This document shows positions 17,378 to 27,511 of a stretch of DNA of 64,000 nucleotides, piece by piece. The stretch covers positions 1 through 64,000 of the forward strand of contig JANQNX010000013.1 of the NCBI GenBank assembly GCA_028279365.1. Direction: 5' to 3'. How positions within the stretch are numbered: the stretch's first letter is position 1; every line of letters starts with the position of its first letter. The notes under the pieces are model-generated. The model was not told the origin of the DNA and did no database searches. It worked only from the letters and a program-made list of their open reading frames with translations. The DNA comes from Gammaproteobacteria bacterium. GTDB taxonomy: Bacteria; Pseudomonadota; Gammaproteobacteria; Eutrophobiales; Eutrophobiaceae. Both the position numbers and the translations under genes were made by a program.

Positions 17378-17443
17378 AAATTCCTCAATGTCCTGCGGGA
17401 GTGTATGGTGATAGGACTGCATATTATACGCATAGTTGCATGC

Positions 17444-18430
17444 TCAGGATATGCCTGACATCAAAGCCAGGGCATCATCAAGCAGTTCAAGTTTGTCCTG
17501 CTCTGTACCGGGCATAGCCTGTGACAAGGCACGTCGAAAACGTTTCGCGCCGGGTTGGCCTTGATATAGGCCGATAATATGGCGGCTCATGTTCTTTATA
17601 CGCTCACCCTGTTGCATTTGCTGTTGCATGTATTGGCAGTATTGTTCAAATATTGTTGATCTGGACGGGACTGAAAACTGTTGATCGAAAATCACCTGTT
17701 CAAGTTGCGCCAGTAAATACGGGTTTTGATAGGCTGCGCGACCGATCATGACACCGTCAACGTGCTGATATTGTCGCGTTATGTCCTGTTGTTGGGTAAA
17801 TCCGCCGTTGATTATTACCTGCAAGTCCGGAAAAGTCTGTTTGAGTTGATAAACGCGTTCATAAATCAGTGGTGGAATTTCCCGGTTTTGTTTGGGACTC
17901 AGACCGGAGAGGATGGCTTTTCTGGCATGGATGATAAAAACGCGGCAGCCGGATTGCTTAACAGACTCAATAAAATTATGCAGAAATGCATAGTCGTCCT
18001 GTTCATCGATACCGATTCGGGTCTTGACGGTAACGGGGATAGTCACTCTGGACTGCATGGCATGCACGCATTCAGCAACAAGCGCGGCGTTAGCCATCAG
18101 GCAGGCGCCAAACTGGCCATTTTGCACCCGATCACTGGGGCAACCGACATTCAGATTCACCTCATCATAGCCTGCTGTTTCAGCGATGACGGCACACTCC
18201 GCTAACTCTTCAGGTTTGCTACCGCCCAATTGCAATGCCAAGGGGTGTTCAACATCATTGTATTTCAGGAACCGATCGCGATCGCCATGCAGCAGTGCCC
18301 CGGTCGTGATCATCTCAGTATAGAGTACGACATGTGGTGACAATAAACGCATGAAATAACGAAAATGCCGGTCGGTATGATCCATCATCGGGGCAATCGA
18401 CAGACGCCTATCAAACTGAGTATCATGCAT
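17444..18430 (-). CDS. dusA: tRNA-dihydrouridine(20/20a) synthase DusA
   Basis: A 328-aa FMN TIM-barrel enzyme. It opens with RRLSIAPMMDHTDRHFRYF; the catalytic Cys is in NLNVGCPSDRVQNGQFGACLM. KTRIGID, HARKAILSGLSPKQNR and INGGF follow in family order. The AILSGLSPKQNR block is specific to DusA. The start ATG overlaps the mutH stop (TGATG), which settles the start against a much longer open frame that would run through mutH. It reduces U20/U20a in tRNA. Confidence 0.95.
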   Translation of the reverse strand: MHDTQFDRRLSIAPMMDHTDRHFRYFMRLLSPHVVLYTEMITTGALLHGDRDRFLKYNDVEHPLALQLGGSKPEELAECAVIAETAGYDEVNLNVGCPSDRVQNGQFGACLMANAALVAECVHAMQSRVTIPVTVKTRIGIDEQDDYAFLHNFIESVKQSGCRVFIIHARKAILSGLSPKQNREIPPLIYERVYQLKQTFPDLQVIINGGFTQQQDITRQYQHVDGVMIGRAAYQNPYLLAQLEQVIFDQQFSVPSRSTIFEQYCQYMQQQMQQGERIKNMSRHIIGLYQGQPGAKRFRRALSQAMPGTEQDKLELLDDALALMSGIS

Positions 18431-19092
18431 CAGGTACTTGCCAATAATTGCTGGGTAAAACTTGGTCGTAAATAAAAGCCTCTCGGTAAGGTCGCCGCAT
18501 CCTCGCGGGTTTGATTCGTATCCTGGGTCAGGCTTCGGGCATTGGCAGCTTTTGGTCTGATTTGTAATACCTCTCCCATTGAGGCGGTGATATGTTGAAT
18601 GTCGCCCATGACAATCATATCGCTGAATTCCTGCCAGTCGCTGCGCAATTGCATTAGCTGCTGTTGATCCGGAGACCATAGTATGGGGTTGCCCAAACGT
18701 CTCGCAGGGATAGGGATCTCAGCACTGGCTTCATAGGGAATCCACAATACTCGCGAGAGTTTTGTTTTAACCAATGAGCTTTCCCAATCTGATAATGCTG
18801 AGCGTTCCAGTTGCACAACGCACACAAAAGTTGACTCCTTGGGTTTCAGCTTGTGATCAACCGGGATCGTTTTTAACTCTATCCCTAGCTTAACGAAATC
18901 GGGCCTCGGTGCGGTGGATGCGTCCGCACCTAGCGCAACTTCAAGTAATTCACCAACCCAGCCCTTGGCATGTAAGGTATCAGAGGGTAACGGCATCGAT
19001 AACTCAGCGGCAATCTGCTTTAGGGTTTTTCCTTTGAGATAATTTGCACTGTCGATCAGTTCCCGTTCTGATTGGGGTGCAGCAATTCTCAT
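18430..19092 (-). CDS. mutH: DNA mismatch repair endonuclease MutH
   Basis: A 220-aa protein. KGWVGELLE carries the first catalytic Glu (E51); D65, E72 and K74 in the DF...LGIELKT block complete the DEK nuclease site with the same spacing as E. coli E56/D70/E77/K79. It nicks the unmethylated strand at hemimethylated GATC, so the cell should carry Dam. Its presence strongly supports a gammaproteobacterium. It is translationally coupled to dusA and follows glnD by 16 nt. Confidence 0.95.
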   Translation of the reverse strand: MRIAAPQSERELIDSANYLKGKTLKQIAAELSMPLPSDTLHAKGWVGELLEVALGADASTAPRPDFVKLGIELKTIPVDHKLKPKESTFVCVVQLERSALSDWESSLVKTKLSRVLWIPYEASAEIPIPARRLGNPILWSPDQQQLMQLRSDWQEFSDMIVMGDIQHITASMGEVLQIRPKAANARSLTQDTNQTREDAATLPRGFYLRPSFTQQLLAST

Positions 19093-19108
19093 ACTCGCAA
19101 AAGTCAGC

Positions 19109-21763
19109 TCAGCTCGAACTTAATGTATCGACGATAGTATTTTGCAGGCATTCGAATTTGCCAGCATCTTCAATTTGGCTGTTATCTTTATTTCGAATGT
19201 AAAATAAATCTTCAACACGCTCACCCAGAGTTGCGATTCGGGCGCCTAATAAACTGACGCCACAATTTGCCATTGCGGTTCCAATGCGAGATAGCACGCC
19301 AGGTCGATCAATGGTCAGGACTTCCATTACCGTCAGTTTGTTTTTTTCATCCTGATGAAATAGCACTTCGGTCTGCATCGTGAAATTTTTAATTTGCCGA
19401 CTCTCAATCCAGTTACCAAACTCCGGCAGTTTGTCAGTGTTTTCTAATGCTTTTTCCAAGCGTTGACGAATTTCATTCTCACGATCTTTGTCTTTAATTA
19501 ACTCCCCGTTGTTTTCGAGTACAACGTAGGTGTCCAGAGTATAGTTGTTCTTGCTGGAGATAATCTTTGCATCAACAACGTTTAAGCCGATTTGCTCAAT
19601 AGTTTTGGTGGTAATGGCGAAGATGTTGTCTTTGTTTTTCATGTGCACAAAGATCAGACTGCCGCCACGTTCGGAGTCTTTTTTGATATGTATTAATGGT
19701 ATGCCTGGTTTTTTATGTTTGATAATATTTTCCAGGTGCCAGCATATTTCTTCCAGGCTGTGACGCAGAAAATAATCCTGCTGTAGTGGCTTCCAATGTT
19801 GTTTTACCAAGTCTTCATTCAAGCCTTTATCTTCAAGTAACACCAGAATTTCCTGTTTAATGTCATCGACGCGCTGTTTTTTGAGGATAGGTTGTTGTTT
19901 CCCTCGACGCAGTTCACGCATCGTTCGCCGGTAGAGTTTCGTCAGCAATGTACCTTTCCAACTGTTCCACAATTCTGGATTGGTGGCGCAAATATCTGCG
20001 ACAGTCAGGGCATGGAGATAATTGAGATGCGTCTCGTCCCTGACTTTATCGGCAAATCGCTGAATCACATCAGGATCGTCAACGTCTTCTCTCTGCGCAG
20101 TGCGTGACATTAGTAAATGTGCTTCTACCAACCAACCGACCAGTCTCGCGTCATAGTCACTGAGAGAGTGTGCCTTGCAAAAGTCGATGGCTTCCTTGGC
20201 GCCTAATTTTGAGTGATCGCCACCGCGACCTTTGGCAATGTCATGAAATAGTCCTGCCAGATATAACAACTCCCGTTTTGGTAATTTTTTATTAATGATT
20301 TCGTTACATAGAGGAAATTCCTTTTTCGACTCATCCAGTCCTAAACGTCGCATATTCTGGATCACGGTCAAGGTATGCTCGTCGACAGTGTAGATATGAA
20401 ACATGTCAAACTGCATCAAGCCCTCAATCTTTGCGAACGCCGGAAGATAAGCGCCCAGCACCCCATAACGATGCATCAGTCGTAACTTGTGCCCAACCTG
20501 ATGCGGTTGGGTAATGATTTCCATGAATAGGGCACGGTTGGCAATATCCCTGCGAAAGCGACCGTTAATTAAATGTATATGATCGCGTATCAGGCGGATT
20601 GTGCTGGCTCTGACGCCCTTGATTTTCGGGTCTTGTTGTAAAAGCAGGAATATTTCCAGTAGTGCGAAAGGATATTGAGAAAATATGGTTTTGTTTTTGA
20701 CCTCGATAAAGTTATTCCTTTTTTGAAAACGAGAGTTAATTGAGACGATTTTCTCCCTACGCTTGCTGTAAATGATGGCTTCTTCAAAATGTTGTAATAA
20801 CATTTCGTTTAGACGGCTCATATCGCGGATGGTCTGGAAATATTTTTTCATGAAGGCTTCGATGCCTTTATTTTCCTTACCTTCAAATCCAAGCAGCTCG
20901 GCGATTTGTCGCTGAAATTCAAACAGCAGCCGATCCTCTCTTCGTCCATTCAACATATGTAACGCAAAACGAACCCGCCAAAGGAAATTGCGGCCATTGA
21001 TCAGCGCCTTAAATTCGTCACTGGTCAGGAAACGTTTTTTGACCAGCGTTTTGATGTCAATGGCGTTAAACTCACGTCTTACCACCCAGCCGATCATCTG
21101 GATATCGCGTAAACCACCGGGTGCTTCTTTTATATTCGGTTCCAGTTTATTGGCGTAATCGCTGAATTTATTGTGACGTTGCTCTTGCTCGGTGAGTTTT
21201 GCCTCAAAGAACTTTTTCGATGGCCATATTTTTTTTGCTGAAATGACGGTTAACATCTGCTCGAATAATGCATTGTTACCGGCTAAATATCGCGACTCCA
21301 TCACATTGGTGATGACGGTAAGATCTTTCTTTGCCTCTGACTGACACTCCTTGACACTTCTAACGCTATGACCGACTTCCAATCCAAAATCCCACAAAAA
21401 TACCAGGAATTGTTCAAGTTGTTGTTTTGATTCCCGGCTGGTTCGGGGTTTCTCGAGCATCATCAAATCAATATCAGAAGCCAGCAGTAGCTCGTCCCTG
21501 CCATAGCCGCCGACGGCGACCAAACAATAATCGTCATTGTTGATAAATAATCCCCAGGCGCGAATTAATAGTTGATCAACAAGAAATACCTGTTGTTCAA
21601 CAATGTCTTCGATGTCCTTACCGGCACGAAATTCTTCTTCGAGATAGCGATAGCCATCTTGCAAGCCTTGTTTGAACAGGCTTAGCGGCCTGCGGTTTTC
21701 TTTGAGCGAGAGTCTGAACGCCGCTTTATCAAATAGCTGCGTGTTATTGGAGTGTGGAGGCAT
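19109..21763 (-). CDS. glnD: Bifunctional PII uridylyltransferase/uridylyl-removing enzyme GlnD
   Basis: An 884-aa protein of normal length. The nucleotidyltransferase motif is AVGGYGRDELLLASDIDLMML (GG...DxD; residues about 83-103). A GlnD PII-UTase helical domain follows, then the HD hydrolase motif LAGLFHDIAKGRGGDHS near residue 500. Two ACT domains form the C-terminus (GGSLIFVHMKNKDNIFA and VMEVLTIDRPGVLSRIG). It senses glutamine and modifies PII, setting nitrogen metabolism and NtrB/NtrC output. The start lies 1 nt after the map stop, so map-glnD-mutH-dusA is one likely transcript. Confidence 0.96.
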   Translation of the reverse strand: MPPHSNNTQLFDKAAFRLSLKENRRPLSLFKQGLQDGYRYLEEEFRAGKDIEDIVEQQVFLVDQLLIRAWGLFINNDDYCLVAVGGYGRDELLLASDIDLMMLEKPRTSRESKQQLEQFLVFLWDFGLEVGHSVRSVKECQSEAKKDLTVITNVMESRYLAGNNALFEQMLTVISAKKIWPSKKFFEAKLTEQEQRHNKFSDYANKLEPNIKEAPGGLRDIQMIGWVVRREFNAIDIKTLVKKRFLTSDEFKALINGRNFLWRVRFALHMLNGRREDRLLFEFQRQIAELLGFEGKENKGIEAFMKKYFQTIRDMSRLNEMLLQHFEEAIIYSKRREKIVSINSRFQKRNNFIEVKNKTIFSQYPFALLEIFLLLQQDPKIKGVRASTIRLIRDHIHLINGRFRRDIANRALFMEIITQPHQVGHKLRLMHRYGVLGAYLPAFAKIEGLMQFDMFHIYTVDEHTLTVIQNMRRLGLDESKKEFPLCNEIINKKLPKRELLYLAGLFHDIAKGRGGDHSKLGAKEAIDFCKAHSLSDYDARLVGWLVEAHLLMSRTAQREDVDDPDVIQRFADKVRDETHLNYLHALTVADICATNPELWNSWKGTLLTKLYRRTMRELRRGKQQPILKKQRVDDIKQEILVLLEDKGLNEDLVKQHWKPLQQDYFLRHSLEEICWHLENIIKHKKPGIPLIHIKKDSERGGSLIFVHMKNKDNIFAITTKTIEQIGLNVVDAKIISSKNNYTLDTYVVLENNGELIKDKDRENEIRQRLEKALENTDKLPEFGNWIESRQIKNFTMQTEVLFHQDEKNKLTVMEVLTIDRPGVLSRIGTAMANCGVSLLGARIATLGERVEDLFYIRNKDNSQIEDAGKFECLQNTIVDTLSSS

Positions 21764-21764
21764 A

Positions 21765-22535
21765 CTACTGAAAGCTTTCGTCGGGTCGAACAGTCAAAAC
21801 CTCGAACCCATCGTCTGTGACCAGTACGGTATGTTCCCATTGCGCCGATAGACTTCGATCTCGCGTTACCACGGTCCATTCATCGGGCAGAAGTTTAACC
21901 TGCCGCTTACCGAGATTGATCATGGGTTCAATAGTAAAGGTCATGCCTTTTTCCAGCTTGATTCCGGTGCCAGGTTGTCCATAGTGAAGTATCTGGGGTT
22001 CTTCATGAAACTCTCGGCCTATACCATGACCACAGTATTCTCTGACGACAGAGCATTTATTATTTTCTGCCAATGTCTGGATAGCATGACCGATATCACC
22101 CAAAGCCAGGCCCGGGCGTACCATCTTGATGGCTTTTTTCATGCAGTCATAGGTCAAGTCGACGAGCTTTTTCGCTCTTATAGCAGGCTCACCAACGAAA
22201 AACATTTTGCTGGTATCGCCATGGAAATTATCTTTAATTACGGTGATATCAATATTGATGATATCGCCATTCTTGAGTTTTTTATCGCCGGGAATGCCGT
22301 GGCAGACGACATGATTGACTGAGGTGCAAATAGACTTTGGAAAGCCTTTGTAATTTAGCGGAGCGGGAATCGCCTGTTGTTCATTAACAATAAAATTGTG
22401 GCAGATCTCGTCCAACTTACCGGTGGTAATACCGGGTTGAACATGCTGATTAATCATTTCCAACACGTCTGAGGCGAGTTTCCCGGCGATGCGCATTTTT
22501 TCTATCTCGGCGTCTGTTTTTATGGTTATTGCCAT
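21765..22535 (-). CDS. map: Methionine aminopeptidase, type I
   Basis: A 256-aa protein. I chose the ATG that gives MAITIKTDAEIEKMRIAG, which matches the normal family start; a TTG three codons upstream is possible. The binuclear metal ligands are visible: NIDITVIKDNFHGDTSKMF (two Asps), EYCGHGIGREFHE (His), FTIEPMI (Glu) and AQWEHTVLVT (Glu). It removes initiator methionine. It diverges from rpsB, as in many gammaproteobacteria. Confidence 0.95.
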   Translation of the reverse strand: MAITIKTDAEIEKMRIAGKLASDVLEMINQHVQPGITTGKLDEICHNFIVNEQQAIPAPLNYKGFPKSICTSVNHVVCHGIPGDKKLKNGDIINIDITVIKDNFHGDTSKMFFVGEPAIRAKKLVDLTYDCMKKAIKMVRPGLALGDIGHAIQTLAENNKCSVVREYCGHGIGREFHEEPQILHYGQPGTGIKLEKGMTFTIEPMINLGKRQVKLLPDEWTVVTRDRSLSAQWEHTVLVTDDGFEVLTVRPDESFQ

Positions 22536-22575
22536 GTTATTCAAATTTAAAGAGAAATACGTGGAAGACAGATAA

Positions 22576-22604
22576 TTGTTGTCGTAATTATTCTATGGTA
22601 TAAA
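22576..22604 (+). promoter_or_regulatory. Sigma70 promoter of rpsB-tsf
   Basis: TTGTTG (22576-22581) and TATAAA (22599-22604) are separated by exactly 17 bp. A GC-rich discriminator (GCGCCCGCG) follows the -10 box, the arrangement of promoters under stringent (ppGpp) control. It lies about 140 bp before rpsB, leaving room for the S2 leader. Confidence 0.7.
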
Positions 22605-22659
22605 GCGCCCGCGTTTTACGCAAATATCAATTTATTAATCGTCACACGCACGCTACAAC

Positions 22660-22737
22660 CGTATATGGGGTGCCGCAGTCAATATGACTGTCGGTTGTTA
22701 TTCGGGGAGTGCGGAGGCTTAACCCTAACTAGGAGAA
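22660..22737 (+). ncRNA. Ribosomal protein S2 leader (t44-type autoregulatory RNA)
   Basis: The rpsB 5' UTR contains the pattern of the S2 leader: GGGG followed by GCCGC, a small CAGTC/GACTG hairpin (22676-22690), then GCGGAGGCTTAACCC ahead of the ribosome site. CCGC can pair with GCGG and GGGT with ACCC, allowing the pseudoknot known for this family. Family knowledge: S2 binds here and represses rpsB-tsf translation. I recognised it by eye only. Confidence 0.7.
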
Positions 22738-22742
22738 TATCA

Positions 22743-23708
22743 ATGTCTAATGTCACAATGCGTGATATGTTGGAGGCGGGTGTGCATTTCGGACACCAAA
22801 CGCGCTACTGGAATCCCAATATGGCACCTTATTTATTTGGCCAGCGCAACAAAATACATATCATTAATCTGGAAAAAACCCTCCCGCTTTACCAGGAAGC
22901 ACTTAATTTCATTAGTAAAATGGCGGCAAAAAAAGGCACCATTTTATTTGTCGGTACCAAGCGCTCGGCACAGTCCATCATTGCCGAAGAGGCTAAACGC
23001 TGCAATATGCCGTTTGTTAACAAACGTTGGCTGGGCGGTTTATTGACCAACTATAAGACGGTCAAACAATCGATTAATCGTTTAAAAGAGCTCGAGACTA
23101 TGCACACCGATGGCAGCATGGATCGCTTGAGTAAAAAAGAAGCACTGATGCTAAAACGTGAGCTGGATAAACTGGAAGCCAGTTTGTCCGGGATTAAGGA
23201 CATGAAAGGGATTCCTGACGCTATTTTTATCATTGATGTGGGCTACGAAAACATTGCCGTCAGCGAAGCCGTTAAACTGGGCATTCCGGTTGTCGGCGTG
23301 GTGGATAGTAATAACAGCCCGAAAGGGGTGGATTATGTGATTCCCGGTAATGATGACGCGATACGCTCAATTACGCTCTATGCCAAAGGTTTTGCTGATG
23401 CCATTCTGGAAAGTCGTCAATCGGTTGCGCATCTGGGTGAGTCCGGTGACAGCGATGAGTTAATAGAAATTGATGAAACCGGTGCACCAGTAGAAAGCGA
23501 CCAGCCCGCGAAAGTCACTAAAAAAGCGACCAAAAAGAAAGCGGCCGCGGAAACTGAAACGGCAGATGCTGACGTAGAAGCCGATGATGCTGAACCAGCT
23601 AAAGCAGCCAAGAAAAAAACGGCAAGCAAAAAGAAGGTAGCCAAGAAAAAAGCCAAAAAGAAAGTCACCAAGAAAACGGCGGCCGAAGGCGAAGCACCTT
23701 CTGAATAA
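22743..23708 (+). CDS. rpsB: 30S ribosomal protein S2 with Lys/Ala-rich C-terminal extension
   Basis: A 321-aa protein starting at an ATG with an AGGAG site. Residues 1 to about 225 are ordinary S2 ([62 protein letters not shown]). E. coli S2 ends near residue 241. Here a low-complexity tail of about 80 residues follows, first acidic, then rich in [10 protein letters not shown] and [12 protein letters not shown] runs like histone-H1 tails. The frame is intact and tsf follows at normal spacing, so the tail appears genuine. S2 is needed for 30S assembly and S1 binding. Confidence 0.95.
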   Translation: MSNVTMRDMLEAGVHFGHQTRYWNPNMAPYLFGQRNKIHIINLEKTLPLYQEALNFISKMAAKKGTILFVGTKRSAQSIIAEEAKRCNMPFVNKRWLGGLLTNYKTVKQSINRLKELETMHTDGSMDRLSKKEALMLKRELDKLEASLSGIKDMKGIPDAIFIIDVGYENIAVSEAVKLGIPVVGVVDSNNSPKGVDYVIPGNDDAIRSITLYAKGFADAILESRQSVAHLGESGDSDELIEIDETGAPVESDQPAKVTKKATKKKAAAETETADADVEADDAEPAKAAKKKTASKKKVAKKKAKKKVTKKTAAEGEAPSE

Positions 23709-23733
23709 TTGAAATACTGAGAGGATATTGACT

Positions 23734-24603
23734 ATGCAAATTACCGCGTCACTAGTAAAAGAATTACGCGAGCGTACTGGCGCCGGCATGATGGATTGTA
23801 AAAAGGCGCTGGCCGAAGCTAATGGTGATATCGAGGTCGCCATTGAGGAAATGCGTAAATCTGGTGCAGCAAAAGCAGCGAAAAAAGCCGGGCGAATCGC
23901 TGCTGAAGGTATCATTTCCATTCAACAGGATGGCAACTCGGTAATCATTCTTGAGATCAACTGCGAAACAGACTTCGTCGCCAAGGATGAAAACTTCCTG
24001 GCATTTGCTGATAAGGCATTAACGGCAATCAAGGATCACTCACCGACTGATGTGGATGCACTAATGTCCTGTTCCATTGACGGACAGACGCTGGAACAGG
24101 CGATCCAGGAACTGGTGGCTAAAATAGGTGAAAAAATTACCGTTCGCCGTTTCAGTCAGCACCAATATGAAGGGGCTGTGGGTACCTATTTGCACGGCAG
24201 CCGAATCGGTGTCGTCGTCAACCTGGAAGGGGGCGATGAATCGCTTGCTAAAGATGTGGCCATGCATATTGCTGCCAGCAAGCCCGTTTGCGTGAGTGAA
24301 GACCAGGTCCCTCAGGAATTATTGGATAAGGAAAAAGAGATTTTTTCAGCCCAGGCAGCGGAAAGCGGCAAACCGGCAGATATCGTTGAAAAAATGGTGA
24401 CCGGTCGTATGAAGAAGTATCTCAAAGAGATTACCTTATTAGGACAACCGTTTGTCAAAGATCCGGATCAAACCGTCGAACAATTGCTTAAATCTGCCAG
24501 TGCCAGCGTCACTTCTTTTACCCGTTATGAAGTGGGAGAGGGGATTGAAAAGAAAGTCGATAATTTTGCTGAAGAAGTCATGGCCCAGGCCAAAGGCGGC
24601 TAG
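23734..24603 (+). CDS. tsf: Elongation factor Ts
   Basis: A 289-aa protein, normal length. It opens [30 protein letters not shown], the EF-Ts UBA/TDF signature, with [12 protein letters not shown] after it. The ATG has a GAGGA site; a TTG two codons upstream is a poorer start. It exchanges GDP for GTP on EF-Tu. It follows rpsB in the usual order. Confidence 0.97.
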   Translation: MQITASLVKELRERTGAGMMDCKKALAEANGDIEVAIEEMRKSGAAKAAKKAGRIAAEGIISIQQDGNSVIILEINCETDFVAKDENFLAFADKALTAIKDHSPTDVDALMSCSIDGQTLEQAIQELVAKIGEKITVRRFSQHQYEGAVGTYLHGSRIGVVVNLEGGDESLAKDVAMHIAASKPVCVSEDQVPQELLDKEKEIFSAQAAESGKPADIVEKMVTGRMKKYLKEITLLGQPFVKDPDQTVEQLLKSASASVTSFTRYEVGEGIEKKVDNFAEEVMAQAKGG

Positions 24604-24606
24604 ACC

Positions 24607-25335
24607 ATGACTGACCCGTCAACACAAACATGTAAATACAGACGGGTGTTATTAAAACTCAGCGGCGAAGCGCTCATGGGTGATGAGCCGTATGGCATTG
24701 ATCCCAAAGTCATTGAACGGCTGGCCTCGGAAATTTCTGACCTATCCTGCGCTGGTGTTGAAATCGCCATCGTGATTGGCGGTGGCAATATTTTCAGGGG
24801 CACAGGGCTGGCCGCTGCCGGTATTGACCGGGTCACGGCTGATCACATGGGTATGATGGCTACCGTGATGAATTGCCTGGCCATGCAGGATGCGCTGGAA
24901 CGCGTCGATTTACATGCCCGTGTCATGTCCGCTATTAAGATCAACCAGATTTGTGAGGACTACATTCGTCGTAGAGCCGTCCGTCACCTTGAAAAAGGTA
25001 GAATCGTCGTGCTTGCTGCCGGTACCGGCAATCCTTTTTTTACCACTGATTCGGCTGCGAGTTTACGTGCGGTCGAAGTTGGTGCTGAGCTATTAATCAA
25101 GGCCACTAAAGTCGATGGCGTTTACTCGGCCGATCCGATGCGTGACGATAGTGCTGTGCGTTACGATACCCTAAAATACGACGAAGTCATTGAGCGAAAG
25201 CTGGGCGTAATGGATACCACTGCTGTGGTTTTGTGTCGCGATAACAATATGCCGCTGCGCGTGTTGGACATGAGTAAGCCGGGAGCCCTGCTTAATGCCG
25301 CCAAAGGTTTGGATGAGGGTACGTTGGTCAGTTAA
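24607..25335 (+). CDS. pyrH: UMP kinase
   Basis: A 242-aa amino-acid-kinase-fold protein: [40 protein letters not shown] and [17 protein letters not shown] are the bacterial UMP kinase blocks. It phosphorylates UMP to UDP for RNA, UDP-sugar and peptidoglycan synthesis. It starts 3 nt after tsf, so translation is coupled. Confidence 0.97.
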   Translation: MTDPSTQTCKYRRVLLKLSGEALMGDEPYGIDPKVIERLASEISDLSCAGVEIAIVIGGGNIFRGTGLAAAGIDRVTADHMGMMATVMNCLAMQDALERVDLHARVMSAIKINQICEDYIRRRAVRHLEKGRIVVLAAGTGNPFFTTDSAASLRAVEVGAELLIKATKVDGVYSADPMRDDSAVRYDTLKYDEVIERKLGVMDTTAVVLCRDNNMPLRVLDMSKPGALLNAAKGLDEGTLVS

Positions 25336-25358
25336 TAGATGGGTTAATGGAGTAAGAC

Positions 25359-25916
25359 ATGATCGAAGACATTATTAAAGATGCCAAAAACCGGATGCAG
25401 AAAAGTGGTGAGGCATTGAACGCTGAAATGGCAAAAATTCGCACCGGGCGGGCGCACCCGAGTTTAATTGAGAACCTTTCAGTTAAGTACTATGGCAGTG
25501 ATACGCCTCTGAAACAGCTGGCGAATGTGAATGTCGTCGATGCCAGAACGCTCGGTGTCGTTGCTTACGATAAAGCCAGTATTCAGGACATCGAAAAAGC
25601 CATTATGAACGCCGATCTGGGCCTTAACCCGGTCACCGCCGGTGAGGTCATTCGTGTGCCATTACCGCCTTTGACGGAAGAGCGTCGTAAAGATTTGATT
25701 AAGGTCGTCCGCAACGAAGCCGAGAAGGCCAGAATTGCAATCAGGAATATTCGTCGAGATGCAAATACCTCATTTAAAGAATTGGTTAAGGAAAAAATGA
25801 TTACCGAGGACGATGAACGTCGTGCCGAGGACGATATTCAAAAGTTAACCAATGAACAAATAGCGATGGTGGACAAAAGCCTTGAGCAAAAAGAAGCGGA
25901 CATGCTCGAAATATAA
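25359..25916 (+). CDS. frr: Ribosome recycling factor
   Basis: A 185-aa protein, the standard length. Signature blocks are [32 protein letters not shown], and the C-terminal helix [20 protein letters not shown]. With EF-G it splits the post-termination ribosome. It lies 23 nt after pyrH with a GGAG-type site (ATGGAGTAAGACATG). Confidence 0.97.
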   Translation: MIEDIIKDAKNRMQKSGEALNAEMAKIRTGRAHPSLIENLSVKYYGSDTPLKQLANVNVVDARTLGVVAYDKASIQDIEKAIMNADLGLNPVTAGEVIRVPLPPLTEERRKDLIKVVRNEAEKARIAIRNIRRDANTSFKELVKEKMITEDDERRAEDDIQKLTNEQIAMVDKSLEQKEADMLEI

Positions 25917-25957
25917 CTCGTTGGCAAAATCTATTTACATAAAGGCTATTTCCGTTT

Positions 25958-26689
25958 ATGACTCTCCCTGAAGACAATCTTCCAAGACATATAGCCGTTA
26001 TCATGGATGGTAATGGGAGATGGGCTAAAAAACGCGGGCTGCCGCGCATTGCCGGTCATCGTTCGGGCTTAAAAGCATTAAGAAAACTGGTCGAACATGC
26101 GGTTTCGATCAATTTGCAGGCAATGACGGTTTTCGCATTCAGCCGAGAAAACTGGCAGCGGCCGGACTATGAAGTGCGTTTACTGATGGAGTTGTTCATG
26201 AGTTCGCTTCAGTCTGAGGTGTCTGATCTGCATAAGCATAATATCCGTCTGCGTTTCGTCGGTCAGTTAGACGCATTCAACCAAAAGTTACTCGACTTAA
26301 TCGAGGAATCCGAGAGCCTGACCGCTGAAAACACGGGTTTAATACTGAATGTGGCGATCAATTACAGTGGTCGTTGGGATATTGTCCAGGCCTGTCAGCA
26401 GTTGTTTGACGAACAGGGTGAGCATGCTGAAATCACAGAGGTAGCATTATCCGCCAGGATGAGCCTCAGTGATATTGATGAGCCGGATCTGTTTATTCGC
26501 ACCGGTGGAGAACAACGAATCAGTAATTATCTGTTATGGCAGCTGGCGTACACCGAGTTATTTTTTTCTGATGTACTTTGGCCCGATTACACAGCCAAGC
26601 ACTTCAATGAAGCGCTGCAATGGTTTGCTAACAGAGAAAGACGTTTTGGTAAAATTTCTGAGCAAATCAAACAAACTAACGTTAGTTAA
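25958..26689 (+). CDS. uppS: Undecaprenyl diphosphate synthase
   Basis: A 243-aa cis-prenyltransferase. HIAVIMDGNGRWAKKRGLPR carries the catalytic Asp of the MDGNGRW motif; TVFAFSRENWQRP and PDLFIRTGGEQRISNYLLWQLAY are the substrate-binding regions. It makes the C55 lipid carrier for peptidoglycan and O-antigen. cdsA begins 3 nt after its stop. Confidence 0.96.
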   Translation: MTLPEDNLPRHIAVIMDGNGRWAKKRGLPRIAGHRSGLKALRKLVEHAVSINLQAMTVFAFSRENWQRPDYEVRLLMELFMSSLQSEVSDLHKHNIRLRFVGQLDAFNQKLLDLIEESESLTAENTGLILNVAINYSGRWDIVQACQQLFDEQGEHAEITEVALSARMSLSDIDEPDLFIRTGGEQRISNYLLWQLAYTELFFSDVLWPDYTAKHFNEALQWFANRERRFGKISEQIKQTNVS

Positions 26690-26692
26690 TCG

Positions 26693-27511
26693 ATGTTAAA
26701 AAAACGGATTTATACGGCGTTAGTATTGATCCCGCTGGTTCTAGCTACCGTTGTTTTCTCCCCGACGCTATGGTTTGCCGTGATTTTCGGCCTAGTCATC
26801 GCGCTGGCAACATTGGAATGGGCCAGGATATGTGGTTTAAGCCAATCATACACTTACCTATACAGCCTGTTTGTGATTAGCATCATGGCGGGTCTTTTTT
26901 TTCTTGACGATCAAAACCTCAATCTCTGGATTGTGGGTTCATCCTTGATCTTCTGGTTATTTGCAACACTGATGATCATCGCGTATCAATTCGGCAAACA
27001 GCTTCTGCCGAAGTCCAAACCGGTGATGCTGATGGTCGGGTTCGCATTATTTATCCCTTCCTGGTTGAGTCTGGTCTATCTAAAGGATGTGTCTGATGAA
27101 TTTCAGTGGGTATTGGCATTACTTTTTTTGATTTGGAGTGCGGATACCGGTGCGTATTTAATAGGGCGACGTTGGGGTAAGCATAAAATGATTCATCGTG
27201 TCAGTCCCGGAAAAAGCTGGGAAGGCAGCGCCGCCGGTATTTTTTCCGGTCTCTTGGTTGGAGTCATTTATGTTATTGTTTCAGGTAGTTATATTAATAA
27301 TCCGGCTCTATTTTATTGTGTTGCTGTCATGACAGTCACGTTTTCGATCATCGGAGATTTAATGGAAAGCATGGTAAAGCGAAATGCAGGAGTGAAAGAC
27401 AGTGGTCAGTTGTTGCCCGGTCACGGTGGCATTCTGGACCGTATCGACAGTTTGACTGCCGGTGGCCCCGTGTTTTTGTCAGCGTTACTTTTTTTTGGGG
27501 TGATTTCTTGA
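26693..27511 (+). CDS. cdsA: Phosphatidate cytidylyltransferase
   Basis: A 272-aa polytopic membrane enzyme with about eight hydrophobic segments. The C-terminal signature is visible: [12 protein letters not shown], then [34 protein letters not shown] with the acidic catalytic residues. It makes CDP-diacylglycerol, the precursor of phospholipids. Its TGA overlaps the TTG start of dxr. Confidence 0.96.
   Translation: MLKKRIYTALVLIPLVLATVVFSPTLWFAVIFGLVIALATLEWARICGLSQSYTYLYSLFVISIMAGLFFLDDQNLNLWIVGSSLIFWLFATLMIIAYQFGKQLLPKSKPVMLMVGFALFIPSWLSLVYLKDVSDEFQWVLALLFLIWSADTGAYLIGRRWGKHKMIHRVSPGKSWEGSAAGIFSGLLVGVIYVIVSGSYINNPALFYCVAVMTVTFSIIGDLMESMVKRNAGVKDSGQLLPGHGGILDRIDSLTAGGPVFLSALLFFGVIS

Noticed and set aside
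17726-18205. Open frame of about 160 codons antisense to dusA
   Set aside because: DusA on the other strand is certain and the antisense translation shows no family features.
23460-23921. Open frame of about 150 codons antisense to rpsB/tsf
   Set aside because: It mirrors the Lys/Ala-rich S2 tail, crosses two sure genes and has no domain pattern.
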